Shown in pieces: positions 12,104 through 24,095 of a DNA stretch of 64,000 nucleotides. A program made the translations under genes and the position numbers. Location of the stretch: positions 558,001-622,000 of the forward strand of contig JAJJXM010000014.1 in the NCBI GenBank assembly GCA_024516155.1, given 5' to 3'. The notes under the pieces are model-generated. The model was not told the origin of the DNA. It saw only the letters and a list, made by a program, of their open reading frames with translations, and searched no databases. This DNA comes from Pyronema omphalodes. Lineage: Eukaryota; Ascomycota; Pezizomycetes; Pezizales; Pyronemataceae. Each line of letters begins with the position of its first letter. The stretch's first letter is position 1.

Positions 12104-12994
12104 GCATTTCTAGAGCTACATAGACGGCTCGGATTGTGGAGGACATGTAGGAGATGCCAATAACTGTATACATATATTGTTTTGATGAAGAAAGTAATTT
12201 GCTGTTTTGTTTTTGGGAGTTTGTAGCGGATTTTAACCTTTATGCATGGGATTTAACGAAGAATCAACTGATGATCCTGAATCCTGGTGAAATGAAATTG
12301 AAGCTTAATATATAAACACATACAGCAAATTCCATCACCTGTCATTGAATTATGCTCTGCTGCACTCTGTACTGTGCCGTACACTCACATCCGCTTATCC
12401 TAGAGCTGCTGTCGGATGTTGCTGTGATAATCGGATAAAACCATCATAAATACCGTTGTCATATTAAAGAAAATCCATGTCAATAATATGCAAGCTCAAG
12501 ACTTCAAAATCATGTAGCCTGCGGACTTGTGCGGGTAAAATCGCTCACTAAGGCGAGTGACGCCCGAAGAGGTTACAGCGATCGGCATCGGGAGCCAGAG
12601 AGAGCGAACGAGTGGGAACCAGTGGGAACCAGTGTCTAACACGCGGCGAACGGCTTCTGTTTTAAGTTTCCTTAGGTCCCGAATGTGTCATGGCAAGCTC
12701 GAATTTGTAGTCCGGTTTTTCCTTTTTGTGCGAACCCTTCGTTTTCGGTGGTGGGGTGGGGTGATCCACCATATAAGTTGGTGATGCAAAGTTCCGAAGC
12801 GAAGTCCGTTTCCAAATTTGTCGGCCGACAGTCAGGGTCTCGGGAGAACTAACCTTTCTGGCTTGGCACGGAGTTTCACCGTTCCGAGCCCGCGGCTATC
12901 TCGTTTCAAGTCAAGCTCGAGAGTGCAAGCCAAGCGCCGTGGACCGTCTGCCGAACCCCCGACGTATCAGATCCCGCCAATGTAGTTCACGTTT
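12104..12994. other. Intergenic flank left of the tandem array
   Basis: 3' flank of the methyltransferase gene followed by non-repeated DNA up to the array breakpoint. Around 12740-12773 a stretch ending in ATCCACCATA resembles a decayed copy of the transposon terminal repeat found at 5.8 kb. No gene is supported. Confidence 0.4.
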
Positions 12995-13406
12995 CATCCT
13001 CCAACGCGATGTTTCACAGCTGACTTCCCCTCGAGAATCGAGATACAAACGCCTTCTATGTTTAACCTTTAGTATTTAGCGCAAGTTGATTCAACTTTTT
13101 ATCCTTACCCCTTTTTTATTAAATCCGTCTTATTGGCTTCAATAGCCGCAGTGTCGTACAGATCCTGAGAACCCCTGAACTTGTCGACGTCTGTTAAAAG
13201 ACCGTTGAACACTGTCAGGTTGACAAAGACAGACAAAGAAAGGAAGTCACCGGCGACCAAAAGTTCCCAAAACAGTGGCCAAGGACACCCCTTCAGTCGC
13301 CTCGCAGTCGCCCGAGCGTCGACTCGCCATCTAGGCTTGTCTTGTCTCAACTGTCCTCGCACTGTCCCAGGCAAATACGTCACCAACTCCTCGGCCAATC
13401 CTCGCG

Positions 13407-14058
13407 ATGTCTAATCCTCCGGTTCATTCTCCAGCCGAGTCCCTCAAGAAGGCTCCTGGATCTACAGCCATAAAACCTACCTCTCTACTCATAGTACCCG
13501 ACCTCCCACAAAATGGATCAGCCCAAGGATCAGCTCTAGCAGAATCCGATTATCGTCCTTCAACTATCGATTCAGATGCTCCGAGACCAAAGCCGAAACA
13601 AACATTCGTTCATTGCGGAAAAACTGCGAATGATTACTGTACCAAGGGATGTGTCGAGGAGGGTTTAGAAGCGTGTCCTTGTCCTCCTCCTCCAACTGTA
13701 AAGAGGATGAATAGTTTGACTAGCTTGAAGATGAATGGTCCCTGTTGGCGTAGATTGCTGCAGGAAATGTAAGTCGTGATTAAATATTGGGAATGAGGTT
13801 GTTGCTGACTATTTGAAAAGTGCGTGGAATTTTACAGCTCGTATCAATTTGCTACGCTATAATCGCAACGGCGTAAAACCACGTTCGTCTTTCTATATCT
13901 TCCTTTCAATATACTCCTTCAGTCATATTGAATAATGAATAATAAGAACTGACATTATCATAGTGACACCAAAGAAGAAGCCGGAAAAGGTTAGCAAACG
14001 AGATGAATTATCCCGGGAGTTAGATGACATCAGGGCTGCCGCGCGGAGCGGTCACTAG
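13407..14058 (+). CDS. Small unknown protein, array copy 1 (three exons)
   Basis: Exons 13407-13768, 13821-13882 and 13964-14058 encode 172 aa. Both introns have canonical ends (GTAAGT...CTGAC...AAG and GTTCGT...CTGAC...TAG). The phases fit: exon 3 reads TPKKKPEKVSKRDEL to a TAG only in the frame that splicing predicts. The N-terminal half is Ser/Pro-rich and probably disordered. A Cys group at residues 70, 78, 82, 90 and 92 plus C113 could bind metal. The centre (CWRRLLQEIAWNFTARINLL) looks helical and amphipathic, and the tail is Lys/Arg/Glu-rich. I do not recognise the family. It is transcribed convergently with the helicase gene, and about 845 bp separate the two stop codons. Confidence 0.65.
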
Positions 14059-14903
14059 GCTGGCCTAGTGAGGAACCGGGGAAGCGGGGATTCAAAAATT
14101 CAAAAGGTGGTCTTTATTTACGGTTGTTATAATTTGGAGTTCTGGGGGGTAGGTTGGGGAAGCATCAGCATATGTAGGAGTACAGGTTTTACAAAATTTA
14201 ATGCTGCGCAATGTGGCGCGTTATATATGTTTTTCTTTCTCGGGGAGGGGTTTTATTTTTCGTTTCTTTCGTTTCTTTTGTTTCTTTATGTGCGTCTACC
14301 GTACCATACACATCCGATATGTTGATCGGGGGCTTCCCCCGTCACATCTCGGGTATGTGCGACTAATTATGCTGGTTCAGTTGTTTTGTGTGAAATGACT
14401 GGTCAGAATAATCATCGCTGATCAAACTCCTTTCACTCTGCATGGTTGTCTTATAAGTTCAGTAATCTGCATAAATGATGACGCTACTCTGGGATGATAG
14501 ATATGCCAGATCATTTTAAAAGTTTTGTACTTTTATTCACCACCGCCCACTGGTAAGGTGCCTGATTCCCAATGAATAGAGAATTAGGATCAATGTCAAC
14601 CTCCATCGAGGACTTGGAATACAGAGATCATAAGATATTGCTTGTAAACTGAGGAATGTCATTTCAACACCAGCTGGCCTCAAGAGAATAAAATAGATAC
14701 ATACAAGGGCTACGCGATTATACAGCTGATTACATGACAAAATGCAAAAACCATGTGCATGAATATCCGAAGAAGCAACATCATTGCCAAGCTCTACAAA
14801 AGTTCTGCAAACCCCCTCTCCATATCGCATCAATAAATAGCAATGTCCAATTGCCAGAACGCAAAAAAGAAAGGTTCTCATAAGGAACCTAATCAAACCA
14901 TCC
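14059..14903. other. Spacer between convergent genes, unit copy 1 (same in copies 2 and 3)
   Basis: Presumed 3' UTRs of the 172-aa gene and the helicase gene. Overlapping frames in this stretch lack an independent start or recognisable content. The corresponding spacers are 18655-19499 and 23251-24095. Confidence 0.5.
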
Positions 14904-17590
14904 TCACAAAGTTTTCTCCCACCTAAAAGCATCCGCCATCCATTTCTTAACTCTGTCACTCTCATCCCTATAATCTCTTTCCCAATTCTCCTTCCAAGAA
15001 GATCTTTCCCACCATACCACCTCCTCTGTATTTTTCTTCTTCCATAACTCTAGCTTCATTTCTTCTTCCGTCATGGTTCTTGCAAATGCATCTAAATAAG
15101 ATCTTCCACTCCACCAACTCCTCCATGCTGGATTCAGTAAGCGGAGTCTTACGCAGTCTACACAGATTCCCGGGCTGGAATCTTTACCGAACCACTCATG
15201 GGAACGATTTCCCGGAGCAGGGGTAGTAGTGAAGCTGTGATAAGTCATGACTCTTTTAGGGAGGAGGAGGATTTTCTTTCCGACCTGCTTCTTGATTTTT
15301 TTCTGGGGTTCGGTAGGTAAAAATTTCCAAGTACAACGGTAACATTGTTGTTCTTCATAGCTGATATAATATTTCAAACCCCCTTGTTGAGAATATAACC
15401 AACCCCCCAATGAGGCTCCGATTATTAACTTCTTTTTAGCTCGGGTTAAGGCAACGTATAAGATGTTTGCTTCTTCTCTGTAGTATTGGGTGGTTATGAT
15501 ACGCGCTCTGTCGTTGAAGTTTATGAAGTCGTCGGATAGCATCACGTTATCCCATTCGCAACCTTTGGCTTGGTGGGTATTGGTTAAGATGACATCTGCG
15601 GCTTCTTCATCGTCGATTACGTTCTTTTCGGCGTTTTTGAGATCTGTGAGGAATGAGGGGGAGGAAAATAAAGTTTCGAGGCCATAGATAAGTTCTAACT
15701 CGGGTTTCTCGGGGCCTTGTTGGTCTTCGGCGTGTACATAATCTGCAAGCTCGTCCCAGCTACTGAAATCTCGAAGTAATGTACTATGTGTTGGTTGTCC
15801 GAGATATAATCGATAGCCATCACGGAGATTGTTGAAAAGAATTTCTTTTTTGTAGTTGTTGCGGACTTTGAGAACCATTTTGTAGTGAGGATGTAAAAGC
15901 TGGAAGGATAGTGCGTATTGAACTAATGTCATATTTCGCCGGAAGAGAACTACGAATTGTTCTTTGGGTGCCTCGCGAGGATTGTTTAGTTGCGCTTGCG
16001 TGGGGGGTGCATATAAATCGTAGACTGCGTCATCTTTTCTGACTCCTTTGAGAGGAACGTCTTCACCCATCGCTTTCAGAAGGATATTGGCTACTCTGGC
16101 TATGTTATCCCCGAAACGGAAACTCCAAGTCAATCGACAAGTTACAGTTGGGGGGTAACGCTCGTTGTTAAATGGTGCGTTACGAGCCCCACGGAATCCA
16201 TAGATTCGTTGGTATGGGTCTCCGACAACAATTATGCCCATGCGTGGTTGCTGCCGTAAGACAATTTCTGTTATGCAAGCGTTGCTGTCTTGCGCTTCGT
16301 CAAGGAGGATTATGTCGTAGTTTTGGAATGCTGCATTATCGGCGGAAGGATTGAGGTGGAGTAGTTTAAGATAAGCGTCATGGGGAAGATAGGGATGGAC
16401 CCCGGCTTTGATATCCGTCCAGATGTCGATTGCCCAGCCGAGAATGGCTTCTTTCTTGAAGCCAAATCTCACTTCCATACTGAGCGGTAGGTGCTGGTCT
16501 GTGATTTCTTCATCGCTGGAGTTCCAGAACTTTGATAATGTATTTTTAATTGCGGTTGAGATGGAATGGATTGGTAGAGGTAATTTCTTTCTCCTTGAAG
16601 GACCGGTGGATTGTGTTGAAGAACCACTATCCTTGTTTCGACGGGAGCCTCGAGTGGTTCTCTCTGATGAATTCTTGGAGTTGTTTTGGGGTTTATGATG
16701 AAACCTCTCAGCTGTGATCTTGTCAAAAGCTGACCATGCTGCATCCGTGGTATCGAATTTTAGAATTTTGGTGATTTCTTTACTTCCCCAGGACAATGCG
16801 AGTGTATTCATTTGTCTCTCGGCGGCTGCAGCATCCGCTGCGGTGTGTCTTAAAACGCTTAGAGCTAGAGCGTGAATAGTTTTGCCTGTTGCACATACAT
16901 TAATATCTTTCGGATATAATAACGTAAGTGAAACGGAATGGGGGTAAAGGGATTATACAAGTAACGTTCGGCGGAAATTTGGCCTGGGCATCCAATTGAA
17001 GACTTTTGTTATAGGCAATGTAGAGAAACTTTTTGTGGGGGCGTTTCTTAGCATATTCCACTAGACACCGAGTCTTTCCAGTGCCTGCATAAGCACAAAC
17101 TTTCATCAGGTCACCGGGTGATACATCGGTATTCACCACCCTGAGTTGTTCCGCGGTAAGTTTGGAAGTCGTATCTGATCCCTTCGGTATGTCCAAACTC
17201 ATTTGCGAAAATCCCAACGACGAGCTTCGATCCAGTTCTGTTTTGCGAGACTTTTGTGAGAATCCTTCAGAGAGACTCCTTTCAGCAAGATTCACACTTC
17301 GCTGTGGTGTCAGCGGTGAACTAGCGTGGTCTGAGTCAGTTTTTGTCGTGGGTTTCTCCATCGCAAAAGTAGACCGTAAATATTCATCCAAGTAATTGCC
17401 TAGAATCCGTCTCTGCTGAATGTCCATAAAATTGTGAATTGGCTCCTGTCCCTGTACTATTTTCCTTGTCTTCTCCTGATCATCCCACAGTACAATCAAT
17501 AATCGTAGGAAGCAGAAATACTCCGTCAACACAAACTGCTGGCCAGTGCTACAGAACTCTGCCTTCTCACTATCTGTAGCCGCTTTTATA
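14904..17590 (-). pseudogene. 5'-truncated F-box helicase, array copy 1
   Basis: Runs from the unit junction at 17590 down to the stop at 14904, with the same intron (16886-16958). The encoded residues match residues about 308-1177 of the complete copy. The first 307 residues, including the F-box, and the promoter are missing. Upstream of the junction the minus-strand frame enters the 5' flank of the next 172-aa gene and meets a stop with no ATG. The first in-frame ATG is at 17427 (MDIQQRR), which would leave an 816-aa protein with every helicase motif, including the Walker A loop. Either a dead gene or an F-box-less helicase if an antisense promoter in the neighbouring unit transcribes it. 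Confidence 0.8.
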
Positions 17591-18002
17591 CATCCTCCAA
17601 CGCGATGTTTCACAGCTGACTTCCCCTCGAGAATCGAGATACAAACGCCTTCTATGTTTAACCTTTAGTATTTAGCGCAAGTTGATTCAACTTTTTATCC
17701 TTACCCCTTTTTTATTAAATCCGTCTTATTGGCTTCAATAGCCGCAGTGTCGTACAGATCCTGAGAACCCCTGAACTTGTCGACGTCTGTTAAAAGACCG
17801 TTGAACACTGTCAGGTTGACAAAGACAGACAAAGAAAGGAAGTCACCGGCGACCAAAAGTTCCCAAAACAGTGGCCAAGGACACCCCTTCAGTCGCCTCG
17901 CAGTCGCCCGAGCGTCGACTCGCCATCTAGGCTTGTCTTGTCTCAACTGTCCTCGCACTGTCCCAGGCAAATACGTCACCAACTCCTCGGCCAATCCTCG
18001 CG

Positions 18003-18654
18003 ATGTCTAATCCTCCGGTTCATTCTCCAGCCGAGTCCCTCAAGAAGGCTCCTGGATCTACAGCCATAAAACCTACCTCTCTACTCATAGTACCCGACCT
18101 CCCACAAAATGGATCAGCCCAAGGATCAGCTCTAGCAGAATCCGATTATCGTCCTTCAACTATCGATTCAGATGCTCCGAGACCAAAGCCGAAACAAACA
18201 TTCGTTCATTGCGGAAAAACTGCGAATGATTACTGTACCAAGGGATGTGTCGAGGAGGGTTTAGAAGCGTGTCCTTGTCCTCCTCCTCCAACTGTAAAGA
18301 GGATGAATAGTTTGACTAGCTTGAAGATGAATGGTCCCTGTTGGCGTAGATTGCTGCAGGAAATGTAAGTCGTGATTAAATATTGGGAATGAGGTTGTTG
18401 CTGACTATTTGAAAAGTGCGTGGAATTTTACAGCTCGTATCAATTTGCTACGCTATAATCGCAACGGCGTAAAACCACGTTCGTCTTTCTATATCTTCCT
18501 TTCAATATACTCCTTCAGTCATATTGAATAATGAATAATAAGAACTGACATTATCATAGTGACACCAAAGAAGAAGCCGGAAAAGGTTAGCAAACGAGAT
18601 GAATTATCCCGGGAGTTAGATGACATCAGGGCTGCCGCGCGGAGCGGTCACTAG
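18003..18654 (+). CDS. Small unknown protein, array copy 2 (three exons)
   Basis: Exons 18003-18364, 18417-18478 and 18560-18654. The translation of all 172 residues is identical to copies 1 and 3. It keeps the 412 bp upstream of the ATG that lies within the unit, so its core promoter is probably present. DNA further upstream is now the helicase interior of unit 1 rather than the original flank. Confidence 0.65.
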
Positions 18655-19499
18655 GCTGGCCTAGTGAGGAACCGGGGAAGCGGGGATTCAAAAATTCAAA
18701 AGGTGGTCTTTATTTACGGTTGTTATAATTTGGAGTTCTGGGGGGTAGGTTGGGGAAGCATCAGCATATGTAGGAGTACAGGTTTTACAAAATTTAATGC
18801 TGCGCAATGTGGCGCGTTATATATGTTTTTCTTTCTCGGGGAGGGGTTTTATTTTTCGTTTCTTTCGTTTCTTTTGTTTCTTTATGTGCGTCTACCGTAC
18901 CATACACATCCGATATGTTGATCGGGGGCTTCCCCCGTCACATCTCGGGTATGTGCGACTAATTATGCTGGTTCAGTTGTTTTGTGTGAAATGACTGGTC
19001 AGAATAATCATCGCTGATCAAACTCCTTTCACTCTGCATGGTTGTCTTATAAGTTCAGTAATCTGCATAAATGATGACGCTACTCTGGGATGATAGATAT
19101 GCCAGATCATTTTAAAAGTTTTGTACTTTTATTCACCACCGCCCACTGGTAAGGTGCCTGATTCCCAATGAATAGAGAATTAGGATCAATGTCAACCTCC
19201 ATCGAGGACTTGGAATACAGAGATCATAAGATATTGCTTGTAAACTGAGGAATGTCATTTCAACACCAGCTGGCCTCAAGAGAATAAAATAGATACATAC
19301 AAGGGCTACGCGATTATACAGCTGATTACATGACAAAATGCAAAAACCATGTGCATGAATATCCGAAGAAGCAACATCATTGCCAAGCTCTACAAAAGTT
19401 CTGCAAACCCCCTCTCCATATCGCATCAATAAATAGCAATGTCCAATTGCCAGAACGCAAAAAAGAAAGGTTCTCATAAGGAACCTAATCAAACCATCC

Positions 19500-22186
19500 T
19501 CACAAAGTTTTCTCCCACCTAAAAGCATCCGCCATCCATTTCTTAACTCTGTCACTCTCATCCCTATAATCTCTTTCCCAATTCTCCTTCCAAGAAGATC
19601 TTTCCCACCATACCACCTCCTCTGTATTTTTCTTCTTCCATAACTCTAGCTTCATTTCTTCTTCCGTCATGGTTCTTGCAAATGCATCTAAATAAGATCT
19701 TCCACTCCACCAACTCCTCCATGCTGGATTCAGTAAGCGGAGTCTTACGCAGTCTACACAGATTCCCGGGCTGGAATCTTTACCGAACCACTCATGGGAA
19801 CGATTTCCCGGAGCAGGGGTAGTAGTGAAGCTGTGATAAGTCATGACTCTTTTAGGGAGGAGGAGGATTTTCTTTCCGACCTGCTTCTTGATTTTTTTCT
19901 GGGGTTCGGTAGGTAAAAATTTCCAAGTACAACGGTAACATTGTTGTTCTTCATAGCTGATATAATATTTCAAACCCCCTTGTTGAGAATATAACCAACC
20001 CCCCAATGAGGCTCCGATTATTAACTTCTTTTTAGCTCGGGTTAAGGCAACGTATAAGATGTTTGCTTCTTCTCTGTAGTATTGGGTGGTTATGATACGC
20101 GCTCTGTCGTTGAAGTTTATGAAGTCGTCGGATAGCATCACGTTATCCCATTCGCAACCTTTGGCTTGGTGGGTATTGGTTAAGATGACATCTGCGGCTT
20201 CTTCATCGTCGATTACGTTCTTTTCGGCGTTTTTGAGATCTGTGAGGAATGAGGGGGAGGAAAATAAAGTTTCGAGGCCATAGATAAGTTCTAACTCGGG
20301 TTTCTCGGGGCCTTGTTGGTCTTCGGCGTGTACATAATCTGCAAGCTCGTCCCAGCTACTGAAATCTCGAAGTAATGTACTATGTGTTGGTTGTCCGAGA
20401 TATAATCGATAGCCATCACGGAGATTGTTGAAAAGAATTTCTTTTTTGTAGTTGTTGCGGACTTTGAGAACCATTTTGTAGTGAGGATGTAAAAGCTGGA
20501 AGGATAGTGCGTATTGAACTAATGTCATATTTCGCCGGAAGAGAACTACGAATTGTTCTTTGGGTGCCTCGCGAGGATTGTTTAGTTGCGCTTGCGTGGG
20601 GGGTGCATATAAATCGTAGACTGCGTCATCTTTTCTGACTCCTTTGAGAGGAACGTCTTCACCCATCGCTTTCAGAAGGATATTGGCTACTCTGGCTATG
20701 TTATCCCCGAAACGGAAACTCCAAGTCAATCGACAAGTTACAGTTGGGGGGTAACGCTCGTTGTTAAATGGTGCGTTACGAGCCCCACGGAATCCATAGA
20801 TTCGTTGGTATGGGTCTCCGACAACAATTATGCCCATGCGTGGTTGCTGCCGTAAGACAATTTCTGTTATGCAAGCGTTGCTGTCTTGCGCTTCGTCAAG
20901 GAGGATTATGTCGTAGTTTTGGAATGCTGCATTATCGGCGGAAGGATTGAGGTGGAGTAGTTTAAGATAAGCGTCATGGGGAAGATAGGGATGGACCCCG
21001 GCTTTGATATCCGTCCAGATGTCGATTGCCCAGCCGAGAATGGCTTCTTTCTTGAAGCCAAATCTCACTTCCATACTGAGCGGTAGGTGCTGGTCTGTGA
21101 TTTCTTCATCGCTGGAGTTCCAGAACTTTGATAATGTATTTTTAATTGCGGTTGAGATGGAATGGATTGGTAGAGGTAATTTCTTTCTCCTTGAAGGACC
21201 GGTGGATTGTGTTGAAGAACCACTATCCTTGTTTCGACGGGAGCCTCGAGTGGTTCTCTCTGATGAATTCTTGGAGTTGTTTTGGGGTTTATGATGAAAC
21301 CTCTCAGCTGTGATCTTGTCAAAAGCTGACCATGCTGCATCCGTGGTATCGAATTTTAGAATTTTGGTGATTTCTTTACTTCCCCAGGACAATGCGAGTG
21401 TATTCATTTGTCTCTCGGCGGCTGCAGCATCCGCTGCGGTGTGTCTTAAAACGCTTAGAGCTAGAGCGTGAATAGTTTTGCCTGTTGCACATACATTAAT
21501 ATCTTTCGGATATAATAACGTAAGTGAAACGGAATGGGGGTAAAGGGATTATACAAGTAACGTTCGGCGGAAATTTGGCCTGGGCATCCAATTGAAGACT
21601 TTTGTTATAGGCAATGTAGAGAAACTTTTTGTGGGGGCGTTTCTTAGCATATTCCACTAGACACCGAGTCTTTCCAGTGCCTGCATAAGCACAAACTTTC
21701 ATCAGGTCACCGGGTGATACATCGGTATTCACCACCCTGAGTTGTTCCGCGGTAAGTTTGGAAGTCGTATCTGATCCCTTCGGTATGTCCAAACTCATTT
21801 GCGAAAATCCCAACGACGAGCTTCGATCCAGTTCTGTTTTGCGAGACTTTTGTGAGAATCCTTCAGAGAGACTCCTTTCAGCAAGATTCACACTTCGCTG
21901 TGGTGTCAGCGGTGAACTAGCGTGGTCTGAGTCAGTTTTTGTCGTGGGTTTCTCCATCGCAAAAGTAGACCGTAAATATTCATCCAAGTAATTGCCTAGA
22001 ATCCGTCTCTGCTGAATGTCCATAAAATTGTGAATTGGCTCCTGTCCCTGTACTATTTTCCTTGTCTTCTCCTGATCATCCCACAGTACAATCAATAATC
22101 GTAGGAAGCAGAAATACTCCGTCAACACAAACTGCTGGCCAGTGCTACAGAACTCTGCCTTCTCACTATCTGTAGCCGCTTTTATA
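19500..22186 (-). pseudogene. 5'-truncated F-box helicase, array copy 2
   Basis: Identical in translation to copy 1, from the unit junction at 22186 to the stop at 19500, with the intron at 21482-21554. It lacks the F-box region and any ATG before the internal Met at 22023. It ends on the same C-terminal sequence as the complete gene. Confidence 0.8.
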
Positions 22187-22598
22187 CATCCTCCAACGCG
22201 ATGTTTCACAGCTGACTTCCCCTCGAGAATCGAGATACAAACGCCTTCTATGTTTAACCTTTAGTATTTAGCGCAAGTTGATTCAACTTTTTATCCTTAC
22301 CCCTTTTTTATTAAATCCGTCTTATTGGCTTCAATAGCCGCAGTGTCGTACAGATCCTGAGAACCCCTGAACTTGTCGACGTCTGTTAAAAGACCGTTGA
22401 ACACTGTCAGGTTGACAAAGACAGACAAAGAAAGGAAGTCACCGGCGACCAAAAGTTCCCAAAACAGTGGCCAAGGACACCCCTTCAGTCGCCTCGCAGT
22501 CGCCCGAGCGTCGACTCGCCATCTAGGCTTGTCTTGTCTCAACTGTCCTCGCACTGTCCCAGGCAAATACGTCACCAACTCCTCGGCCAATCCTCGCG

Positions 22599-23250
22599 AT
22601 GTCTAATCCTCCGGTTCATTCTCCAGCCGAGTCCCTCAAGAAGGCTCCTGGATCTACAGCCATAAAACCTACCTCTCTACTCATAGTACCCGACCTCCCA
22701 CAAAATGGATCAGCCCAAGGATCAGCTCTAGCAGAATCCGATTATCGTCCTTCAACTATCGATTCAGATGCTCCGAGACCAAAGCCGAAACAAACATTCG
22801 TTCATTGCGGAAAAACTGCGAATGATTACTGTACCAAGGGATGTGTCGAGGAGGGTTTAGAAGCGTGTCCTTGTCCTCCTCCTCCAACTGTAAAGAGGAT
22901 GAATAGTTTGACTAGCTTGAAGATGAATGGTCCCTGTTGGCGTAGATTGCTGCAGGAAATGTAAGTCGTGATTAAATATTGGGAATGAGGTTGTTGCTGA
23001 CTATTTGAAAAGTGCGTGGAATTTTACAGCTCGTATCAATTTGCTACGCTATAATCGCAACGGCGTAAAACCACGTTCGTCTTTCTATATCTTCCTTTCA
23101 ATATACTCCTTCAGTCATATTGAATAATGAATAATAAGAACTGACATTATCATAGTGACACCAAAGAAGAAGCCGGAAAAGGTTAGCAAACGAGATGAAT
23201 TATCCCGGGAGTTAGATGACATCAGGGCTGCCGCGCGGAGCGGTCACTAG
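22599..23250 (+). CDS. Small unknown protein, array copy 3 (three exons)
   Basis: Exons 22599-22960, 23013-23074 and 23156-23250. Same 172-aa product as the other two copies. This copy faces the complete helicase gene convergently. All three copies look intact, so the clear consequence of the triplication is a higher dose of this gene. Confidence 0.65.
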
Positions 23251-24095
23251 GCTGGCCTAGTGAGGAACCGGGGAAGCGGGGATTCAAAAATTCAAAAGGT
23301 GGTCTTTATTTACGGTTGTTATAATTTGGAGTTCTGGGGGGTAGGTTGGGGAAGCATCAGCATATGTAGGAGTACAGGTTTTACAAAATTTAATGCTGCG
23401 CAATGTGGCGCGTTATATATGTTTTTCTTTCTCGGGGAGGGGTTTTATTTTTCGTTTCTTTCGTTTCTTTTGTTTCTTTATGTGCGTCTACCGTACCATA
23501 CACATCCGATATGTTGATCGGGGGCTTCCCCCGTCACATCTCGGGTATGTGCGACTAATTATGCTGGTTCAGTTGTTTTGTGTGAAATGACTGGTCAGAA
23601 TAATCATCGCTGATCAAACTCCTTTCACTCTGCATGGTTGTCTTATAAGTTCAGTAATCTGCATAAATGATGACGCTACTCTGGGATGATAGATATGCCA
23701 GATCATTTTAAAAGTTTTGTACTTTTATTCACCACCGCCCACTGGTAAGGTGCCTGATTCCCAATGAATAGAGAATTAGGATCAATGTCAACCTCCATCG
23801 AGGACTTGGAATACAGAGATCATAAGATATTGCTTGTAAACTGAGGAATGTCATTTCAACACCAGCTGGCCTCAAGAGAATAAAATAGATACATACAAGG
23901 GCTACGCGATTATACAGCTGATTACATGACAAAATGCAAAAACCATGTGCATGAATATCCGAAGAAGCAACATCATTGCCAAGCTCTACAAAAGTTCTGC
24001 AAACCCCCTCTCCATATCGCATCAATAAATAGCAATGTCCAATTGCCAGAACGCAAAAAAGAAAGGTTCTCATAAGGAACCTAATCAAACCATCC

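Noticed and set aside
13105..13398. 97-codon minus-strand ORF in the 5' flank of each 172-aa gene
   Set aside because: Begins at TTG, has no recognisable content and overlaps the promoter/5' UTR of a better supported gene.
14537..14965. 142-codon minus ORF overlapping the helicase 3' end (and its two copies)
   Set aside because: Out of frame with the helicase and lying mostly in its 3' UTR; no motif.
16900..17613. A new start codon created at the array junction
   Set aside because: The 237-codon frame starts with GTG; tracing upstream gives a stop without any ATG, so no new start is created.
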